A DNA stretch of 47,561 nucleotides. Source: Sphingobacteriales bacterium. GTDB lineage: Bacteria > Bacteroidota > Bacteroidia > Chitinophagales > Chitinophagaceae. The stretch spans positions 1 through 47,561 of the forward strand of contig SEFP01000006.1 in NCBI GenBank assembly GCA_004144185.1, given 5' to 3'. How positions within the stretch are numbered: position 1 is the first letter of the stretch; every line of letters begins with the position of its first letter. This document shows, one piece after another, positions 1 through 9,468 of this stretch. A program made the translations under genes and the position numbers. The notes below the pieces were generated by a model. That model ran no database searches and was not told the origin of the DNA. It saw only the letters and a program-made list of their open reading frames with translations.

Positions 1-138
1 GAAGAGGATGGCGAAGATGAGGCAGTCGCTCATCAGGTAGATCCAGAAGCCTAAGTAGGTGCTGTTGCCTTCCGGGTGGTGCGGTTCTTCCGGCAGGTGG
101 AAGATGCGGGCGGTGGCGATGCTTTGGTGGACGGCCAT
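1..138 (-). CDS. cyoC: Cytochrome bo-type ubiquinol oxidase subunit III, N-terminal part (window edge)
   Basis: Only the first 46 codons are inside the window; the gene runs off the left edge. The visible N-terminus starts MAVHQSIATARIF and leads into GFWIYLMSDCLIF, the first transmembrane helix typical of the CyoC/CoxC subunit III family. Subunit III is a membrane subunit that stabilises the oxidase and carries no redox centre. Its start codon lies 1 nt after the cyoB stop, so it is co-transcribed and probably translationally coupled with cyoB and cyoA. The family assignment rests on this short segment plus the operon position, which is the usual cyoA-B-C order. Confidence 0.85.
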   Translation of the reverse strand, partial: MAVHQSIATARIFHLPEEPHHPEGNSTYLGFWIYLMSDCLIFAILF

Positions 139-139
139 G

Positions 140-2149
140 TTAGGCGCCTCCCTTGAGGTTGCGGGTGTGCGCGTCTTCGGTGCGGGTGACCACGGCGGCG
201 GGGATGTGGAAATCTCGCTTGTAGTTGAACGTGTGGCCGATGGCGACGGCGAGGATGGCAACAAAGCTGAGGGCCGCCAGCCACCACATGTACCAGACCA
301 TGGCGAAGCCGAAGGCGATGCTGAGCACGCTGAGGATGACCCCGGTGCCGGTGTTGGACGGCATGTGGATATCGGTGAAGCCTTTGAGAGGACGCTTGTA
401 GCTGTGCTTCTTCATGTCGAACCAGGCGTCTCCGCTGTGGATGACCGGCGTGAAGGCGAAGTTATAATCCGGCGGGGGTGAGGATGTGGCCCACTCCAGC
501 GTGCGGCCGTTCCAGGGGTCTCCGGTGGTGTCGGCGAGTTCTTTGCGCTTCCAGATGCTGACGGCGATCTGGATAAGGAAAGCGGCGATACCCACGGCAA
601 TGATGCCGGCGCCGATGGCGGCGATGACGAACCAGATCTGCAGAGAGGGGTCGTCGAACACACGCAGGCGTCGGGTGACACCCATGAGGCCGAGGACATA
701 CAGCGGGGTGAAGGCCACCCAGTAGCCGATGAACCAGCACCAGAAGGAGACAAGGCCCCAGAATTTATTGAGTTTGAAGCCGAAGGCCTTAGGGAACCAG
801 TAGTTGATGGCCGCGAACAGACCGAAGACCACCCCGCCAATGATGACGTTGTGGAAGTGTGCAACGAGGAACAGGCTGTTGTGGAGGACGAAGTCGGCCG
901 GGGGGACGGCGAGGAGTACGCCGGTCATTCCGCCGACCGCGAAGGTGAGCATGAACGCAACGGTCCAGAGCATCGGGAGCTCGAACCGGATGCGGCCTTT
1001 GTACATGGTGAACAGCCAGTTGAAAATTTTGGCGCCGGTGGGAATGGAGATGATCATGGTGGTGATACCGAAGAACGAGTTGACCGAGGCGCCCGAGCCC
1101 ATGGTGAAGAAGTGGTGCAGCCACACGAGGTAGGACAGGATGGTAATGACCACCGTGGCGTAGACCATGGAGGTGTACCCAAACAGGCGTTTGCCGCTGA
1201 AGGTGGAGACGACCTCGGAATAGACTCCGAACAGGGGGAGGATGAGGATGTAGACCTCAGGGTGGCCCCAGATCCAGATAAGGTTGACGTACATCATCGG
1301 GTTGCCGCCGAAATCGTTCGTGAAGAAGTTGGTGCCGACGTAACGGTCGAGGGTGAGCAGGGCCAATACGGCGGTGAGCACGGGGAAGGAGGCGACGATG
1401 AGGATGTTGGTGCAGAGGGAGGTCCAGGTGAAGACCGGCATTTGCATCATGGTCATGCCCGGGGCGCGCAGCTTGATGATGGTGGCGATGAGGTTGATGC
1501 CCGAAAGGGTGGTGCCGACCCCCGCTATCTGAAGGCCCCAGATGTAATAATCCATGCCCACGCCCGGACTGTAGGACAGTCCGGACAGGGGGGGATAGGC
1601 GAGCCAGCCGGTACGGGCGAATTCTCCGACAAACAGGGAGACCATGGTGAGGACGGCGCCGGAGACGGTCATCCAGAAACTGAAGTTGTTGAGGAAGGGG
1701 AAGGAGACGTCGCGTGCGCCGATCTGCAGCGGCACGATGTAGTTCATCAGCCCCGTGACCAACGGCATGGCGACGAAGAAGATCATGATGACGCCGTGGG
1801 CGGTGAAGATCTGGTCGTAGTGGTGAGCGTTGAGATAGCCCTCGGACCCGCCGAAGGCGATGGCCTGCTGGATACGCATCATGATGGCATCGGCGAAGCC
1901 GCGCAGGAGCATGATGATGCCGAGGATCATGTACATGATACCGATGCGTTTATGGTCGACGGTGGTGAACCATTCCTTCCAGAGATAGCCCCACAGGCGG
2001 TAATAGGTAAGCGCGCCGACAAGGCCCATGCCGCCGAGGGCCACCACGGCGAAGGTGGCGATGAGGATAGGCTCGTGCAGGGGGATAGCATCCAGCGTGA
2101 GGCGGCCGAAGATGAACTTCAGCAGGGGAGCGAGGGTCTCGAAATCCAT
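140..2149 (-). CDS. cyoB: Cytochrome bo-type ubiquinol oxidase subunit I
   Basis: This is the catalytic subunit of the proton-pumping quinol oxidase (669 aa, close to the usual 660-670). It carries the low-spin haem and the haem-copper O2-reducing centre in the inner membrane. Family landmarks are visible: [11 protein letters not shown] near residue 63, the AHGVIMIFF helix, [14 protein letters not shown] with the Cu-B histidine and the cross-linked Tyr region, LHHFFTMG with two further Cu-B histidines, and [11 protein letters not shown] with haem histidines. Multiple hydrophobic helices fill the protein. It lies 4 nt downstream of cyoA and 1 nt upstream of cyoC. Nothing looks truncated. Confidence 0.96.
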   Translation of the reverse strand: MDFETLAPLLKFIFGRLTLDAIPLHEPILIATFAVVALGGMGLVGALTYYRLWGYLWKEWFTTVDHKRIGIMYMILGIIMLLRGFADAIMMRIQQAIAFGGSEGYLNAHHYDQIFTAHGVIMIFFVAMPLVTGLMNYIVPLQIGARDVSFPFLNNFSFWMTVSGAVLTMVSLFVGEFARTGWLAYPPLSGLSYSPGVGMDYYIWGLQIAGVGTTLSGINLIATIIKLRAPGMTMMQMPVFTWTSLCTNILIVASFPVLTAVLALLTLDRYVGTNFFTNDFGGNPMMYVNLIWIWGHPEVYILILPLFGVYSEVVSTFSGKRLFGYTSMVYATVVITILSYLVWLHHFFTMGSGASVNSFFGITTMIISIPTGAKIFNWLFTMYKGRIRFELPMLWTVAFMLTFAVGGMTGVLLAVPPADFVLHNSLFLVAHFHNVIIGGVVFGLFAAINYWFPKAFGFKLNKFWGLVSFWCWFIGYWVAFTPLYVLGLMGVTRRLRVFDDPSLQIWFVIAAIGAGIIAVGIAAFLIQIAVSIWKRKELADTTGDPWNGRTLEWATSSPPPDYNFAFTPVIHSGDAWFDMKKHSYKRPLKGFTDIHMPSNTGTGVILSVLSIAFGFAMVWYMWWLAALSFVAILAVAIGHTFNYKRDFHIPAAVVTRTEDAHTRNLKGGA

Positions 2150-2153
2150 GGTG

Positions 2154-3371
2154 TTAGCGTCCTTCTAGTGCGGTTTGCGGGCCGCTTGCATTGGTAGCGC
2201 CTTCCAGACGGTGGAAGGTGGTGGCAAGGAAATTGCCGGTGGGGATGCCCATGGCCGGGGCGGCAAGGCCGTGACCGCGAATGATGGCGGTGGTGCCCGG
2301 CATGCGGGTTTGCAGGGTGGGGGCAGCGCCGGCAAGGGCTTCGTCGGGTCCGCAGATGCTGGCGACGAAGGTGCGCTTGGTGCCGTTGGCGGCAACGCTG
2401 CCGCGACGCTCGTATTTATCGTACATGAGCGGGTTGGAGAGGCGGATACCCTGCTTGCCGAGGCCGCCCTTGGCGTCAATGGCCATCATCATACCCATGC
2501 ACATTTTAGAGGGATCGACGCACATATTGAGGATGGCGGGGAAGAGGTCCGGGGCGACGGCGCCGAAGTGGGCGACGGGTTCGTTCTCGGTCGGGATTTC
2601 AAGACGGGAGAGGTAAAGCTCTCGGTTCAGGTAGGTCTGGCTGGCTTTGACCTTCTCGACCCATGCCGTGAAGTCGTCATCCTGCATACCGGTGAACTTG
2701 AACTTCATGTGGGAGAAGCCGTCTCCGCTGTAGTTGGAGGAGAAGCCATCGTAGCGGCCGGGGCGGTTGATGACGGCGTGGAGCTTGGTTTCCATGCCCG
2801 GCATGGCGTAGATCATGCCTGCCAGCGCCGGGATGTAGAAAGCATTCATGACCGAGGAGGCGGTAATTTTGAAGTTGATGGGGCGGTCGACGGGGGCGGC
2901 GAGCTCGTTCACGGTGGCGATGCCATACTCCGGGTAAATGAACAGCCATTTCCAGTCGAGGGCGACGACCTGGACTTCCAGCGGTTTGGTTTCCTCGGTT
3001 ACCATGCGGGTGGGGTCGAGTCGGGTGAGGGGGCGGTAGGGATCGAGCAGGTGGGTGCCCAGCCAGGTGAGGGCGCCGAGGCATATAATAATAAGGAGGG
3101 GGCAGGCCCAGATGACGAGCTCCAGCTTGGTGGAGTGGTCCCACTCCGGGTCGTACTCGGCCTGGGTGTTGGAGGCGCGGTACTTCCAGGCAAAGTGGAC
3201 GGTGAGGTACATGACCGGCAGGATGATGACCAGCATGAGCAGGGTGGAGATAAGGAGGAGGTCCCGTTGCTGGGCGGCAATGTCTCCGGACGGCTGGAGG
3301 ACAACGGCCTCGCAGCCTGCAAGGAAGATAGCCAGTGCGGCGTAGGTGCCCTTCTGCAGAAGTTTTCTCAT
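2154..3371 (-). CDS. cyoA: Cytochrome bo-type ubiquinol oxidase subunit II (lipoprotein)
   Basis: Subunit II of the quinol oxidase, 405 aa from the ATG at 3371. This start was chosen because it opens a clean lipoprotein signal, MRKLLQKG followed by a hydrophobic stretch and an LAGC lipobox (Cys20); the open frame upstream has no such signal. Two N-terminal membrane helices are followed by the periplasmic cupredoxin-like domain ([43 protein letters not shown]). The CuA ligand set of cytochrome c oxidases is not seen, as expected for a quinol oxidase. The C-terminus is longer than the 315-aa E. coli protein and contains a Cys/Met-rich stretch ([15 protein letters not shown]). I believe such extensions occur in other non-enteric CyoA proteins. 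Confidence 0.94.
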   Translation of the reverse strand: MRKLLQKGTYAALAIFLAGCEAVVLQPSGDIAAQQRDLLLISTLLMLVIILPVMYLTVHFAWKYRASNTQAEYDPEWDHSTKLELVIWACPLLIIICLGALTWLGTHLLDPYRPLTRLDPTRMVTEETKPLEVQVVALDWKWLFIYPEYGIATVNELAAPVDRPINFKITASSVMNAFYIPALAGMIYAMPGMETKLHAVINRPGRYDGFSSNYSGDGFSHMKFKFTGMQDDDFTAWVEKVKASQTYLNRELYLSRLEIPTENEPVAHFGAVAPDLFPAILNMCVDPSKMCMGMMMAIDAKGGLGKQGIRLSNPLMYDKYERRGSVAANGTKRTFVASICGPDEALAGAAPTLQTRMPGTTAIIRGHGLAAPAMGIPTGNFLATTFHRLEGATNASGPQTALEGR

Positions 3372-3480
3372 GGCAGAAATCCGTTTTTCTTGAATGATGA
3401 CCTCATTTAGCCTAATTATCGGCACAATAGAAGCGTTGAACGCAAAGAACGTGAAAATAAACTTTTTCCGGAGTAGTGAA

Positions 3481-4803
3481 ATGGCAAAACAGGCCCTGAC
3501 CAAACAAGAAACTTCCCAAGCCGAGGCAAAGGCCCTGGCGCGCACGATACGTGCGGAAGCCGGTGACACCGCCGTGGGTGTGGTGATCGGCCGGACGTCG
3601 GAATTTTTTGACTTTTTTGTTTATGCGATCGCGTCGGTGCTGGTGTTCCCGAAGCTGATCTTCCCGTTTGCCGACCCGCTGACGGCGATGATGTACTCGT
3701 TCTCGATCTTTCCGCTGGCGTTTCTGGCGCGTCCGTTCGGGACGTACATCTTCTCGAAGATCGAGATCAACTTCGGGCGTGGTGTGAAGCTGACGAGCAG
3801 CCTGTTTTTGCTGGGGACATCGACCGTGGTGATTGCGTTTTTGCCGGGCTACGACACCCTTGGGCTGACGGCGGCGCTGCTGCTGGCGATCTTCCGGATT
3901 GCACAGGGGCTGGCGTGGGGCGGGGCATGGGACGGGCTGCCGTCGTTGCTATCTATGCACGCGCCTGCCGACAAGCGCGGCTGGTACGCGATGATACCGC
4001 AGCTGGGCGCCATGCTGGGGCTGATGGTGGCGAGCGCGCTGTTTGCGTTTTTTGTGCATAACCTCTCGGCGGAAGACTTTTACAGCTGGGGCTGGCGTTA
4101 CCCATTCTTTGTGGCATTTGCGATTAACGTGGTAGCCCTGTTTGCACGCCTGCGCATTGTGAGCACGCCTGAATATGTGCAGTTGCTGCAAATGCGGGAG
4201 TTGCAGCCGCAGGAGGTGTTTGTGACGATCCGCAAGGAATGGCGGAACATATGGGCGGGGTCGTTCGTGCCGCTGGCGAGTTTTGCGCTGTTTCATATGG
4301 TGACGGTGTTTCCGTTGTCCTGGGTGTTCCTGTTCACCAACGAAAACCCGGCGCGCTTTTTGATGATTGAGCTGGGTGCGGCGGCGCTGGGCTTGGTGGC
4401 GGTGGTGGCCTCCGGCCCGATTGCCGACCGGATTGGACGCAACACGCTGCTGAGCATTACGGCCGGTGCGATTGCCGCCTTTAGTGGATTTGCCCCACAG
4501 TTGCTGGGCGCCGGAGCGGCGGGTGAGATCGTGTTCATGACCCTTGGGTTTGTGATCCTCGGGTTATCGTTCGGGCAGTCTTCCGGCGTGGTGGCGGACC
4601 GTTTCAGGAAGGAATACCGTTATACGGCATCGGCTTTGACATCGGACCTTGCGTGGTTGTTTGGGGCCGGGTTTGCGCCGCTGGCGGCGTTGCTGCTGGC
4701 GAGCTTTTTTGGCCTGATGGCGTCAGGGGCGTATCTGCTTTCCGGGGCGATCGGGACGCTGGTGGCTTTGGGGATTTACCAGGGCCGCAAAGCCCACAAG
4801 TAA
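3481..4803 (+). CDS. MFS transporter, metabolite:H+ symporter type
   Basis: Inner-membrane transporter of 440 aa with about 12 hydrophobic segments. It begins with a hydrophilic N-terminus followed by GVVIGRTSEFFDFFVYAIAS, the first helix typical of the MHS (ShiA/ProP-like) branch of MFS. FLARPFGTYIFSKIEINFGR matches the loop 2-3 signature, and RIAQGLAWGGAWDG the helix 4 region. The ATG at 3481 is preferred over an in-frame ATG 87 nt upstream because a CGGAG ribosome-binding site sits just ahead and the family N-terminus fits. The gene is divergent from cyoA across 109 bp, so the two units share one promoter region. I recall MFS genes beside cyo operons in other alphaproteobacteria. The substrate cannot be predicted. 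Confidence 0.85.
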   Translation: MAKQALTKQETSQAEAKALARTIRAEAGDTAVGVVIGRTSEFFDFFVYAIASVLVFPKLIFPFADPLTAMMYSFSIFPLAFLARPFGTYIFSKIEINFGRGVKLTSSLFLLGTSTVVIAFLPGYDTLGLTAALLLAIFRIAQGLAWGGAWDGLPSLLSMHAPADKRGWYAMIPQLGAMLGLMVASALFAFFVHNLSAEDFYSWGWRYPFFVAFAINVVALFARLRIVSTPEYVQLLQMRELQPQEVFVTIRKEWRNIWAGSFVPLASFALFHMVTVFPLSWVFLFTNENPARFLMIELGAAALGLVAVVASGPIADRIGRNTLLSITAGAIAAFSGFAPQLLGAGAAGEIVFMTLGFVILGLSFGQSSGVVADRFRKEYRYTASALTSDLAWLFGAGFAPLAALLLASFFGLMASGAYLLSGAIGTLVALGIYQGRKAHK

Positions 4804-4826
4804 GCAATTGATGCTTTAGGATACTT

Positions 4827-4852
4827 CCCCTGCCGGTGCAGGGGAACTTTTT
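4827..4852 (+). terminator. Rho-independent terminator after MFS gene
   Basis: A perfect 7-bp GC-rich stem (CCCCTGC / GCAGGGG, 4-nt loop) is followed closely by a run of T. It lies 24 nt past the MFS stop and before the next gene start at 4897, so it separates the two units. Confidence 0.8.
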
Positions 4853-4896
4853 ATGTGCCCAGCTTTTGTAGGTAGGTAAAAGGGAAGGGAAGCGGC

Positions 4897-6096
4897 ATGA
4901 AAACAGTTTATGTATTGGGAGGTATGCTGGCAGGGGCGGCGTGGCTGGCGGCGCAACCGGTGTCCGCTGCGATTTTTAATGGCACGCTGGGGTTGAAGGC
5001 GGACCCGGCACAGGTGACGGCATCCCGCTACAAGGCGGTGAAGGTGGCGTCTCCGGCAATTAAGCCCACGACGGTGGTGCAGGGTTTGAACCGGCCGTGG
5101 TCTCTCGCGTTTTTACCGAAGGGTGGTTATTTGGTAACCGAGCGCGGCGGGCAACTGAACTATGCGCCGGATTTTGCCACCAAGCCTGTGCGCGTGGGCG
5201 GTTTGCCGAAGGATATTGAGGTGAGCGGACAATCCGGCCTGTTTGAAATTGCGCTGGCGCCGGACTTTGAACGTAGCCGAGAAGTGTTTGTGAGCTACGG
5301 CGCCGAAACCGCCAAGGGCAATGTGCTGAAGGTGGTGCGGGCGGTGCTGGATGTGCGTGCGGCCAAACCGGCGTTGCAGGATGTGAAGGTGGTGTTTACC
5401 TCGGTTGACCCCGTAAAGGATGATAAGAACCTTGGCGGCAAGCTGATGTTTATGGCGGACGGCACCCTGCTGGTAACGGTGGGTGACTTTTTTGAACAGG
5501 ATGAATCTCAGAACCTGGGCAACCACCTTGGGAAGGTCATCCGTATTAACAGGGACGGCAGCGTGCCGACCACCAACCCGCTGGTGGGGCAGGCCGGGGT
5601 AAGGACGGAGATATACTCTTATGGCAACCGCAACGTGCAGGGCATTGCCGTGCGCCCGGGTACGCGGGAGGTATGGATGCATGAGCATGGGCCCAAGGGT
5701 GGTGACGAGGTGAACATCTTGAAGCCGGGTGCCAACTACGGGTGGTCGCTGGCGACGTATGGGGTGGATTACTCGGGCCTTACGATAACCTCTCGCACCA
5801 CCGTGAGCGGAACGGTTGACCCGCTGGTGCACTGGACGCCATCGATTGCGCCGAGCGGACTGGCGTTTTATACCGGCACCGCCGTGCCGCAATGGCGCAC
5901 GGATGCATTTGTGGGGGCACTGGCCGGCAAGCAACTGCGACGTTTGGACCTTGAGCAAGGCAAGATTGTGGGTGAGGAGATTTTGTTAAAAGATATGGGT
6001 GCGCGCATACGTGACGTGCGCATGGGCCCGGACGGCCACCTGTATATTGTGACCGATGAACGCGAGGGTAAGATTATGCGGCTGGATACGCTTTAA
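4897..6096 (+). CDS. PQQ-dependent sugar dehydrogenase, soluble aldose dehydrogenase type
   Basis: Secreted six-bladed beta-propeller oxidoreductase (399 aa) of the GSDH/YliI family, which oxidises aldose sugars with PQQ. A signal peptide is clear: MKTVYVLGG, a hydrophobic core, then cleavage probably after VSA. Family landmarks are LNRPWSLAFLP near residue 65, SGQSGLFEIALAPDF near 110, the NLGNHLGKVIRINRDG segment, and the paired motifs VWMHEHGPKGGDEVN and GANYGWSLATYG near 255-285. A strong AAGGGAAG ribosome-binding site precedes the ATG. Terminators flank it, so it is monocistronic. No PQQ biosynthesis genes are in the window, so cofactor supply and exact substrate remain unknown. Confidence 0.85.
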   Translation: MKTVYVLGGMLAGAAWLAAQPVSAAIFNGTLGLKADPAQVTASRYKAVKVASPAIKPTTVVQGLNRPWSLAFLPKGGYLVTERGGQLNYAPDFATKPVRVGGLPKDIEVSGQSGLFEIALAPDFERSREVFVSYGAETAKGNVLKVVRAVLDVRAAKPALQDVKVVFTSVDPVKDDKNLGGKLMFMADGTLLVTVGDFFEQDESQNLGNHLGKVIRINRDGSVPTTNPLVGQAGVRTEIYSYGNRNVQGIAVRPGTREVWMHEHGPKGGDEVNILKPGANYGWSLATYGVDYSGLTITSRTTVSGTVDPLVHWTPSIAPSGLAFYTGTAVPQWRTDAFVGALAGKQLRRLDLEQGKIVGEEILLKDMGARIRDVRMGPDGHLYIVTDEREGKIMRLDTL

Positions 6097-6113
6097 GATA
6101 TACCTTATACCTA

Positions 6114-6143
6114 CAAAAAAACCGGCCTTTAGGGCCGGTTTTT
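6114..6143. terminator. Bidirectional terminator between convergent genes
   Basis: An A-tract, an AACCGGCC / GGCCGGTT-type stem with a 4-nt loop, and a T-tract form a symmetric hairpin. It lies between the sugar dehydrogenase (stop 6096) and the convergent DUF892 gene (stop 6155) and can end transcription from either side. Confidence 0.85.
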
Positions 6144-6154
6144 GAGAGGTGACG

Positions 6155-6670
6155 TTAAGCCGCCTTGCGGGTGGACGTGCTGGTGCTGGTGGAACCGGTA
6201 CCGAAGGATTCGGCGAGCTGGCTGAGCAGCTTGTCGGTCTTGATTTCCTCCTGCAGGTTCTGGTCGAGCAGTTTAACGGCGTCCTTCATGCCGAGTTGCT
6301 TGGCGAGGGCGCAGAGAACGCTGTAGCGGGCGATCTCGTAGTGCTCTACCGCGCGACCGGCACCGGTGAGGGCGGTGTCGATGACCGGGCTGGAACCGAA
6401 ATCATCCATGGTTTCCTTGCCTTCCTCGATGATGCCCTGAATGGCTTCGCAGACAACGCCCTGGGCGCGCTTGTCGAGGATTTTGAAGACTTCCTCGATC
6501 CGTTCGATCTGCACGGCGGTTTCTTCGCGGTGAGCTTCGAAGGCTTCCTGCAGCTCTGTCGAGGCAGCGGCCTTGGCCATTTTGGGCAAGGTTTTGTAGA
6601 TCTGCTTCTCGGCGTAGTAGATGTCCTTGAGGTTATGCAGGAACAGGTCGTTCATGTTCTTTTCAGCCAT
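6155..6670 (-). CDS. DUF892 (YciE/YciF-like) ferritin-like protein
   Basis: A 171-aa protein of the YciF/DUF892 family, a four-helix-bundle ferritin-like fold often induced under stress. Visible landmarks are NDLFLHNLKDIYYAEKQI at residues 6-24, where the conserved Asp/Glu side chains of the first helix lie, and EAHREETAVQIERIEEVF near 45-62. Later GRAVEHYEIARYSVL near 105-119 and a C-terminal EIKTDKLLSQLAE helix can be seen. These spaced acidic and His residues are the presumed di-metal ligands. The tail is a Ser/Thr-rich low-complexity run (GTGSTSTSTST) before RKAA. A physiological role is not established for the family; metal or oxidative stress is an inference. Confidence 0.88.
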   Translation of the reverse strand: MAEKNMNDLFLHNLKDIYYAEKQIYKTLPKMAKAAASTELQEAFEAHREETAVQIERIEEVFKILDKRAQGVVCEAIQGIIEEGKETMDDFGSSPVIDTALTGAGRAVEHYEIARYSVLCALAKQLGMKDAVKLLDQNLQEEIKTDKLLSQLAESFGTGSTSTSTSTRKAA

Positions 6671-6733
6671 GATTAGTCTCCTTGTTGTGATTGGAAGTCG
6701 ATGTCGTCCAGAGTAGGAAGCGGCGCGGAGGGG

Positions 6734-7330
6734 TTATGTTCCGGTGATGGCATTCTTAATGGACGAGAGGTAGGGATCCGGCGGGTGATGGGGGGAGAAG
6801 GCGGCAATGACATCGGTAAGATAGGTGAGGTTGGCACCCTGTGAACCTGATGACGAGGCGATGACGGTGGCGGTTTCGGCAATGGAGAGAGGTTGTGTAA
6901 GGGCCGGGCTCGTGGGGTCGGTCACCATGGTGAGGAGGAGGGTGTCCTGAAATTCCAGCCATTGAGGCGTGTAGAAGGAGACCAGCATTTCCTGTTCCCA
7001 GATGGCGGTGAGGGATGTGTGCGCTTCCTCCCAGGAAATAAGGTAGGCCATGCCCGCGCATTGGGTGCCCGGCTGGAGGCCGAGGGTGAGACCGGGAGCA
7101 TCGCTGGTGCCGCGGTTCAGGGGGTCGGCCAGATGAAAATGCCGTTGCCAGCCCGGCAGAGTGACCGGCATGTGATGGATGAACCGGAACGGCGGGTTTT
7201 TGGCAAGGAGCCCGTAGACGAAGACCCATATGCCTTTTTGAGGCGACGGATGCAGCGCGAGGGTTTGCATGAGGCTTTGCTGCAGTTGGGACTGGCTGCG
7301 ACGGGGCAGCTTGAGGGGGAGGGTGTGCAT
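6734..7330 (-). CDS. ChaC-like gamma-glutamylcyclotransferase
   Basis: A 198-aa protein resembling the ChaC family, which splits glutathione into 5-oxoproline and Cys-Gly in the cytoplasm. Evidence: WVFVYGLLAKNP (residues 35-46) at the position of the family YGSL-type substrate loop, RGTSDAPGLTLGLQPG near 93-108, CAGMAYLISWEEA, and the WEQEML segment that should carry the catalytic Glu. The Y-G-S-L motif is altered to Y-G-L-L, so activity or specificity could differ. It is a single gene, 63 nt upstream of the DUF892 gene on the same strand, so the two might be co-transcribed. Family assignment is moderately firm. Confidence 0.72.
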   Translation of the reverse strand: MHTLPLKLPRRSQSQLQQSLMQTLALHPSPQKGIWVFVYGLLAKNPPFRFIHHMPVTLPGWQRHFHLADPLNRGTSDAPGLTLGLQPGTQCAGMAYLISWEEAHTSLTAIWEQEMLVSFYTPQWLEFQDTLLLTMVTDPTSPALTQPLSIAETATVIASSSGSQGANLTYLTDVIAAFSPHHPPDPYLSSIKNAITGT

Positions 7331-7454
7331 GGGGTGTTAAGCCTGCGCAGTGCCGGGGGTTCCGTTTCGTTTTTTGATTGGACCTTTGTTTAACGCAGGG
7401 CTTCAAAGAGGGTGGGGTTGGCTAAAGCGGGTAAATGCGTTAAGGCTTTTATTT

Positions 7455-7805
7455 ATGCCAGAAGTGTTTCTCAATTCCGATAAGTATCCTGTAACCCCTG
7501 ATGGGCGTTACTTTGTGGTGCGTGGCCGCCTGTGGCGCTGCACCAACCCCAACCTTGACGAGGCACAGCGTGAAAAGCTTACCCACCAGCTTATGATGGC
7601 GCGGCGTGATGTGCTGGCCCAGAAAAAGCGCGCCGATGCACGTGCCGAAAAATGGGCACATGCCGAAGTGAACAGGTTGAAAATTGCCCTTGGCGAACGT
7701 GGCCCCGTGTGGTGGGACGATGGTGAGCCGGACTATACCCGCCATAAACCGGCCACGACCCCTTACGCCGAGTGGTATGCGGCTTTGGATATTGTAAGTG
7801 CCTAA
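7455..7805 (+). CDS. Small conserved protein of unknown function
   Basis: A 116-aa cytoplasmic protein with no signal peptide. The ATG at 7455 was chosen because the in-frame upstream stretch is low-quality coding and MPEVFLNSDKYPVTPDGRYFVV is a compact beginning. It contains GRLWRCTNPNLDEAQRE, then a basic helix rich in Arg/Lys/Ala with coiled-coil character (about residues 45-75). It ends with a Trp-rich segment (GPVWWDDGEPDYTRH, TPYAEWYAAL). Similar short proteins are, I believe, widespread in alphaproteobacteria as unannotated open frames, but I cannot name a family. A terminator follows 3 nt after the stop, which supports it as a real transcription unit. Confidence 0.72.
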   Translation: MPEVFLNSDKYPVTPDGRYFVVRGRLWRCTNPNLDEAQREKLTHQLMMARRDVLAQKKRADARAEKWAHAEVNRLKIALGERGPVWWDDGEPDYTRHKPATTPYAEWYAALDIVSA

Positions 7806-7808
7806 CAC

Positions 7809-7829
7809 AAGCCCGCAGATGCGGGCTTT
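7809..7829. terminator. Hairpin terminator between convergent genes
   Basis: An 8-bp stem (AAGCCCGC / GCGGGCTT, AGAT loop) with a short T-run follows the stop of the 7455 gene. The same hairpin may also serve the convergent ligase gene that ends at 7870. Confidence 0.7.
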
Positions 7830-7869
7830 ACTGTGGGAAGTATAGGTTGCGGTTGGCCATAGCCGGTGT

Positions 7870-9468
7870 TTATGGCGTAGGTTTATCGCGCAGCAGGTTT
7901 TGCAGGGCGCTGACGTGGTCGGCCTCTGCGGCAGGTTTATCCCACCTGATTTTATTGACCCGGGGGAAGCGTAACGCATACCCGGATTTATGGCGGTTGC
8001 TGAGTTGCACGCTGTCGAAGGCGAGCTCGAACACCAGGCTTTTCTCGACTTCCCTTACCGGTCCGAACCGGGCGGTTGTATGCTTGCGTATCCAGTCATC
8101 CAGCTTTTTTAGCTCTTCATCGGTAAAACCGGAGTAGGCCTTGCCTACCGGTAGGATCTGGCCTTCCTGCCAGAGCCCGAAGGTGTAGTCGGAATAAAAC
8201 GAAGACCTTTTGCCCGAACCGCGCTGCGCATACATGAGGACGGCGTCGACCAGGAGGGCGTCGCGCTTCCATTTGTACCAGTGTCCTTTTGGGCGTCCGC
8301 CGAGATAATGGCTGCTTTTGCGCTTAAGCATCACGCCTTCGATATAGTGTCCGGCATCGCCTTCGGCGCTGGCTCGCATCAGCTTCAGGGTACTCAGAGA
8401 CTGGAATGAGAGGAGAGGCGAGATACCGAACTGAGGGGCTGCGTGGGTGCCATGCCATGCTTCAAGCCGGTTCCGTCGCTCTGTAAAGCTGAGACCCCGG
8501 TAGTTTTCGCCTTCCGCCTCCAGAATGTCGTAGACCATCATAAAGGCGGGGTAGGTTTCCATCAGTTTGCCGGTGGGCTGCTTCTTGTTCAGTCGTTGCT
8601 GGAGATCGTTGAATGAGGCGATGACCGTGCCATGCCTGACGAGGAGTTCTCCATCGAGCACGGCGTGGAAATCGATGTCCTTCAGGAGGTCCGGGAAGGT
8701 GTGGCTGATGTCGTCTCCGGTGCGGGTAAACAAGGCCCGCCCGTTGGGCGTGGATACCAACTGCACCCTGATGCCGTCGTACTTCCATTCGGCTGCAAAT
8801 TCGTCGGGTAAGATACCCGGCAGGTCGCGGTCTTCGATGGGGTGGGAAAGCATAACCGGGTGGAATGTCGCCCGGTCTTCTATAACCGGCATGGGCGCCT
8901 TGTCTTCCAGCCATGCAAACAGGTTGGTATAAGGGGGAGTAAGCCCGTGCCACAAGGTCTCGATCTCGCTGACATCTTTGTTGCCGAAGGTTGCCAGCAC
9001 CTGCTTGATGAACCGGGCGGAAACACCGACACGTAACCCCTGGGTTCCGAGTTTGAGCAGGGCCCAGCGCTGACCTGTTGTCATGTTATCGAGCAGCATG
9101 ACGAGATAATCCCGGACCTCCTGCTTGTTGGCGTGGGTGAAGTGGTCGATGATCTCCCCGAGACTGGGGAGGGCGTCCAGCTTACTGGCGCCCGGTGTTA
9201 CCGGCCAGATGTGCGCCACGGTTTCGGACGTTTCGCCAACATAATCCCGGCTGAGGGCGAGCAGGTGAGGGTCTACCCGCTCTTCGGCAACCTCCCGGAT
9301 GGTGTGTCGTTTAAAGAGATCGAAGGTAAGCGCGCCAGCCAGTATGGCTACGGCGTAGCCGCGCTCGGGGTCGGGGGTTTGTTTCAGGTAGGCCAGCAAA
9401 AGATCTGCCTTGGCGAGGTTGCCATGCGTGAAGTAGAGGCGGTCGAGGAGGGCGGCAAAGGTTTCCAT
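7870..9468 (-). CDS. ATP-dependent DNA ligase of the ligase-associated repair cluster
   Basis: Stand-alone ATP-dependent DNA ligase (532 aa), a nick-sealing enzyme distinct from the essential NAD-dependent LigA. The adenylated Lys is K229 in EWKYDGIRV (motif I). Other nucleotidyltransferase motifs are FTRTGDDISHTFPD (III region), VLDGELLV, EGVMLKRKSSHY (IV region) and GHWYKWKRD (V). The N-terminal 200 residues form the helical DNA-binding domain. The start at 9468 (METFAALLDRLYF) matches the family; its ATG shares one base with the upstream exonuclease stop (TGATG), which implies translational coupling. Bacteria with this type typically carry the exonuclease, helicase and phosphoesterase found here. 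The role is thought to be accessory repair, not replication. Confidence 0.92.
   Translation of the reverse strand: METFAALLDRLYFTHGNLAKADLLLAYLKQTPDPERGYAVAILAGALTFDLFKRHTIREVAEERVDPHLLALSRDYVGETSETVAHIWPVTPGASKLDALPSLGEIIDHFTHANKQEVRDYLVMLLDNMTTGQRWALLKLGTQGLRVGVSARFIKQVLATFGNKDVSEIETLWHGLTPPYTNLFAWLEDKAPMPVIEDRATFHPVMLSHPIEDRDLPGILPDEFAAEWKYDGIRVQLVSTPNGRALFTRTGDDISHTFPDLLKDIDFHAVLDGELLVRHGTVIASFNDLQQRLNKKQPTGKLMETYPAFMMVYDILEAEGENYRGLSFTERRNRLEAWHGTHAAPQFGISPLLSFQSLSTLKLMRASAEGDAGHYIEGVMLKRKSSHYLGGRPKGHWYKWKRDALLVDAVLMYAQRGSGKRSSFYSDYTFGLWQEGQILPVGKAYSGFTDEELKKLDDWIRKHTTARFGPVREVEKSLVFELAFDSVQLSNRHKSGYALRFPRVNKIRWDKPAAEADHVSALQNLLRDKPTP

Noticed and set aside
851-2197. 448-codon open frame antisense to cyoB
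   Set aside because: Shadow of GC-rich cyoB; Gly/Asp/His-rich composition without domain, and cyoB is unambiguous.
2175-3410. 411-codon open frame antisense to cyoA
   Set aside because: Same shadow effect over cyoA; repeated V-G-G-D composition and no ribosome-binding site.
5113-5958. 281-codon open frame antisense to the sugar dehydrogenase
   Set aside because: The plus-strand protein has a signal peptide and family motifs; the antisense frame has none.
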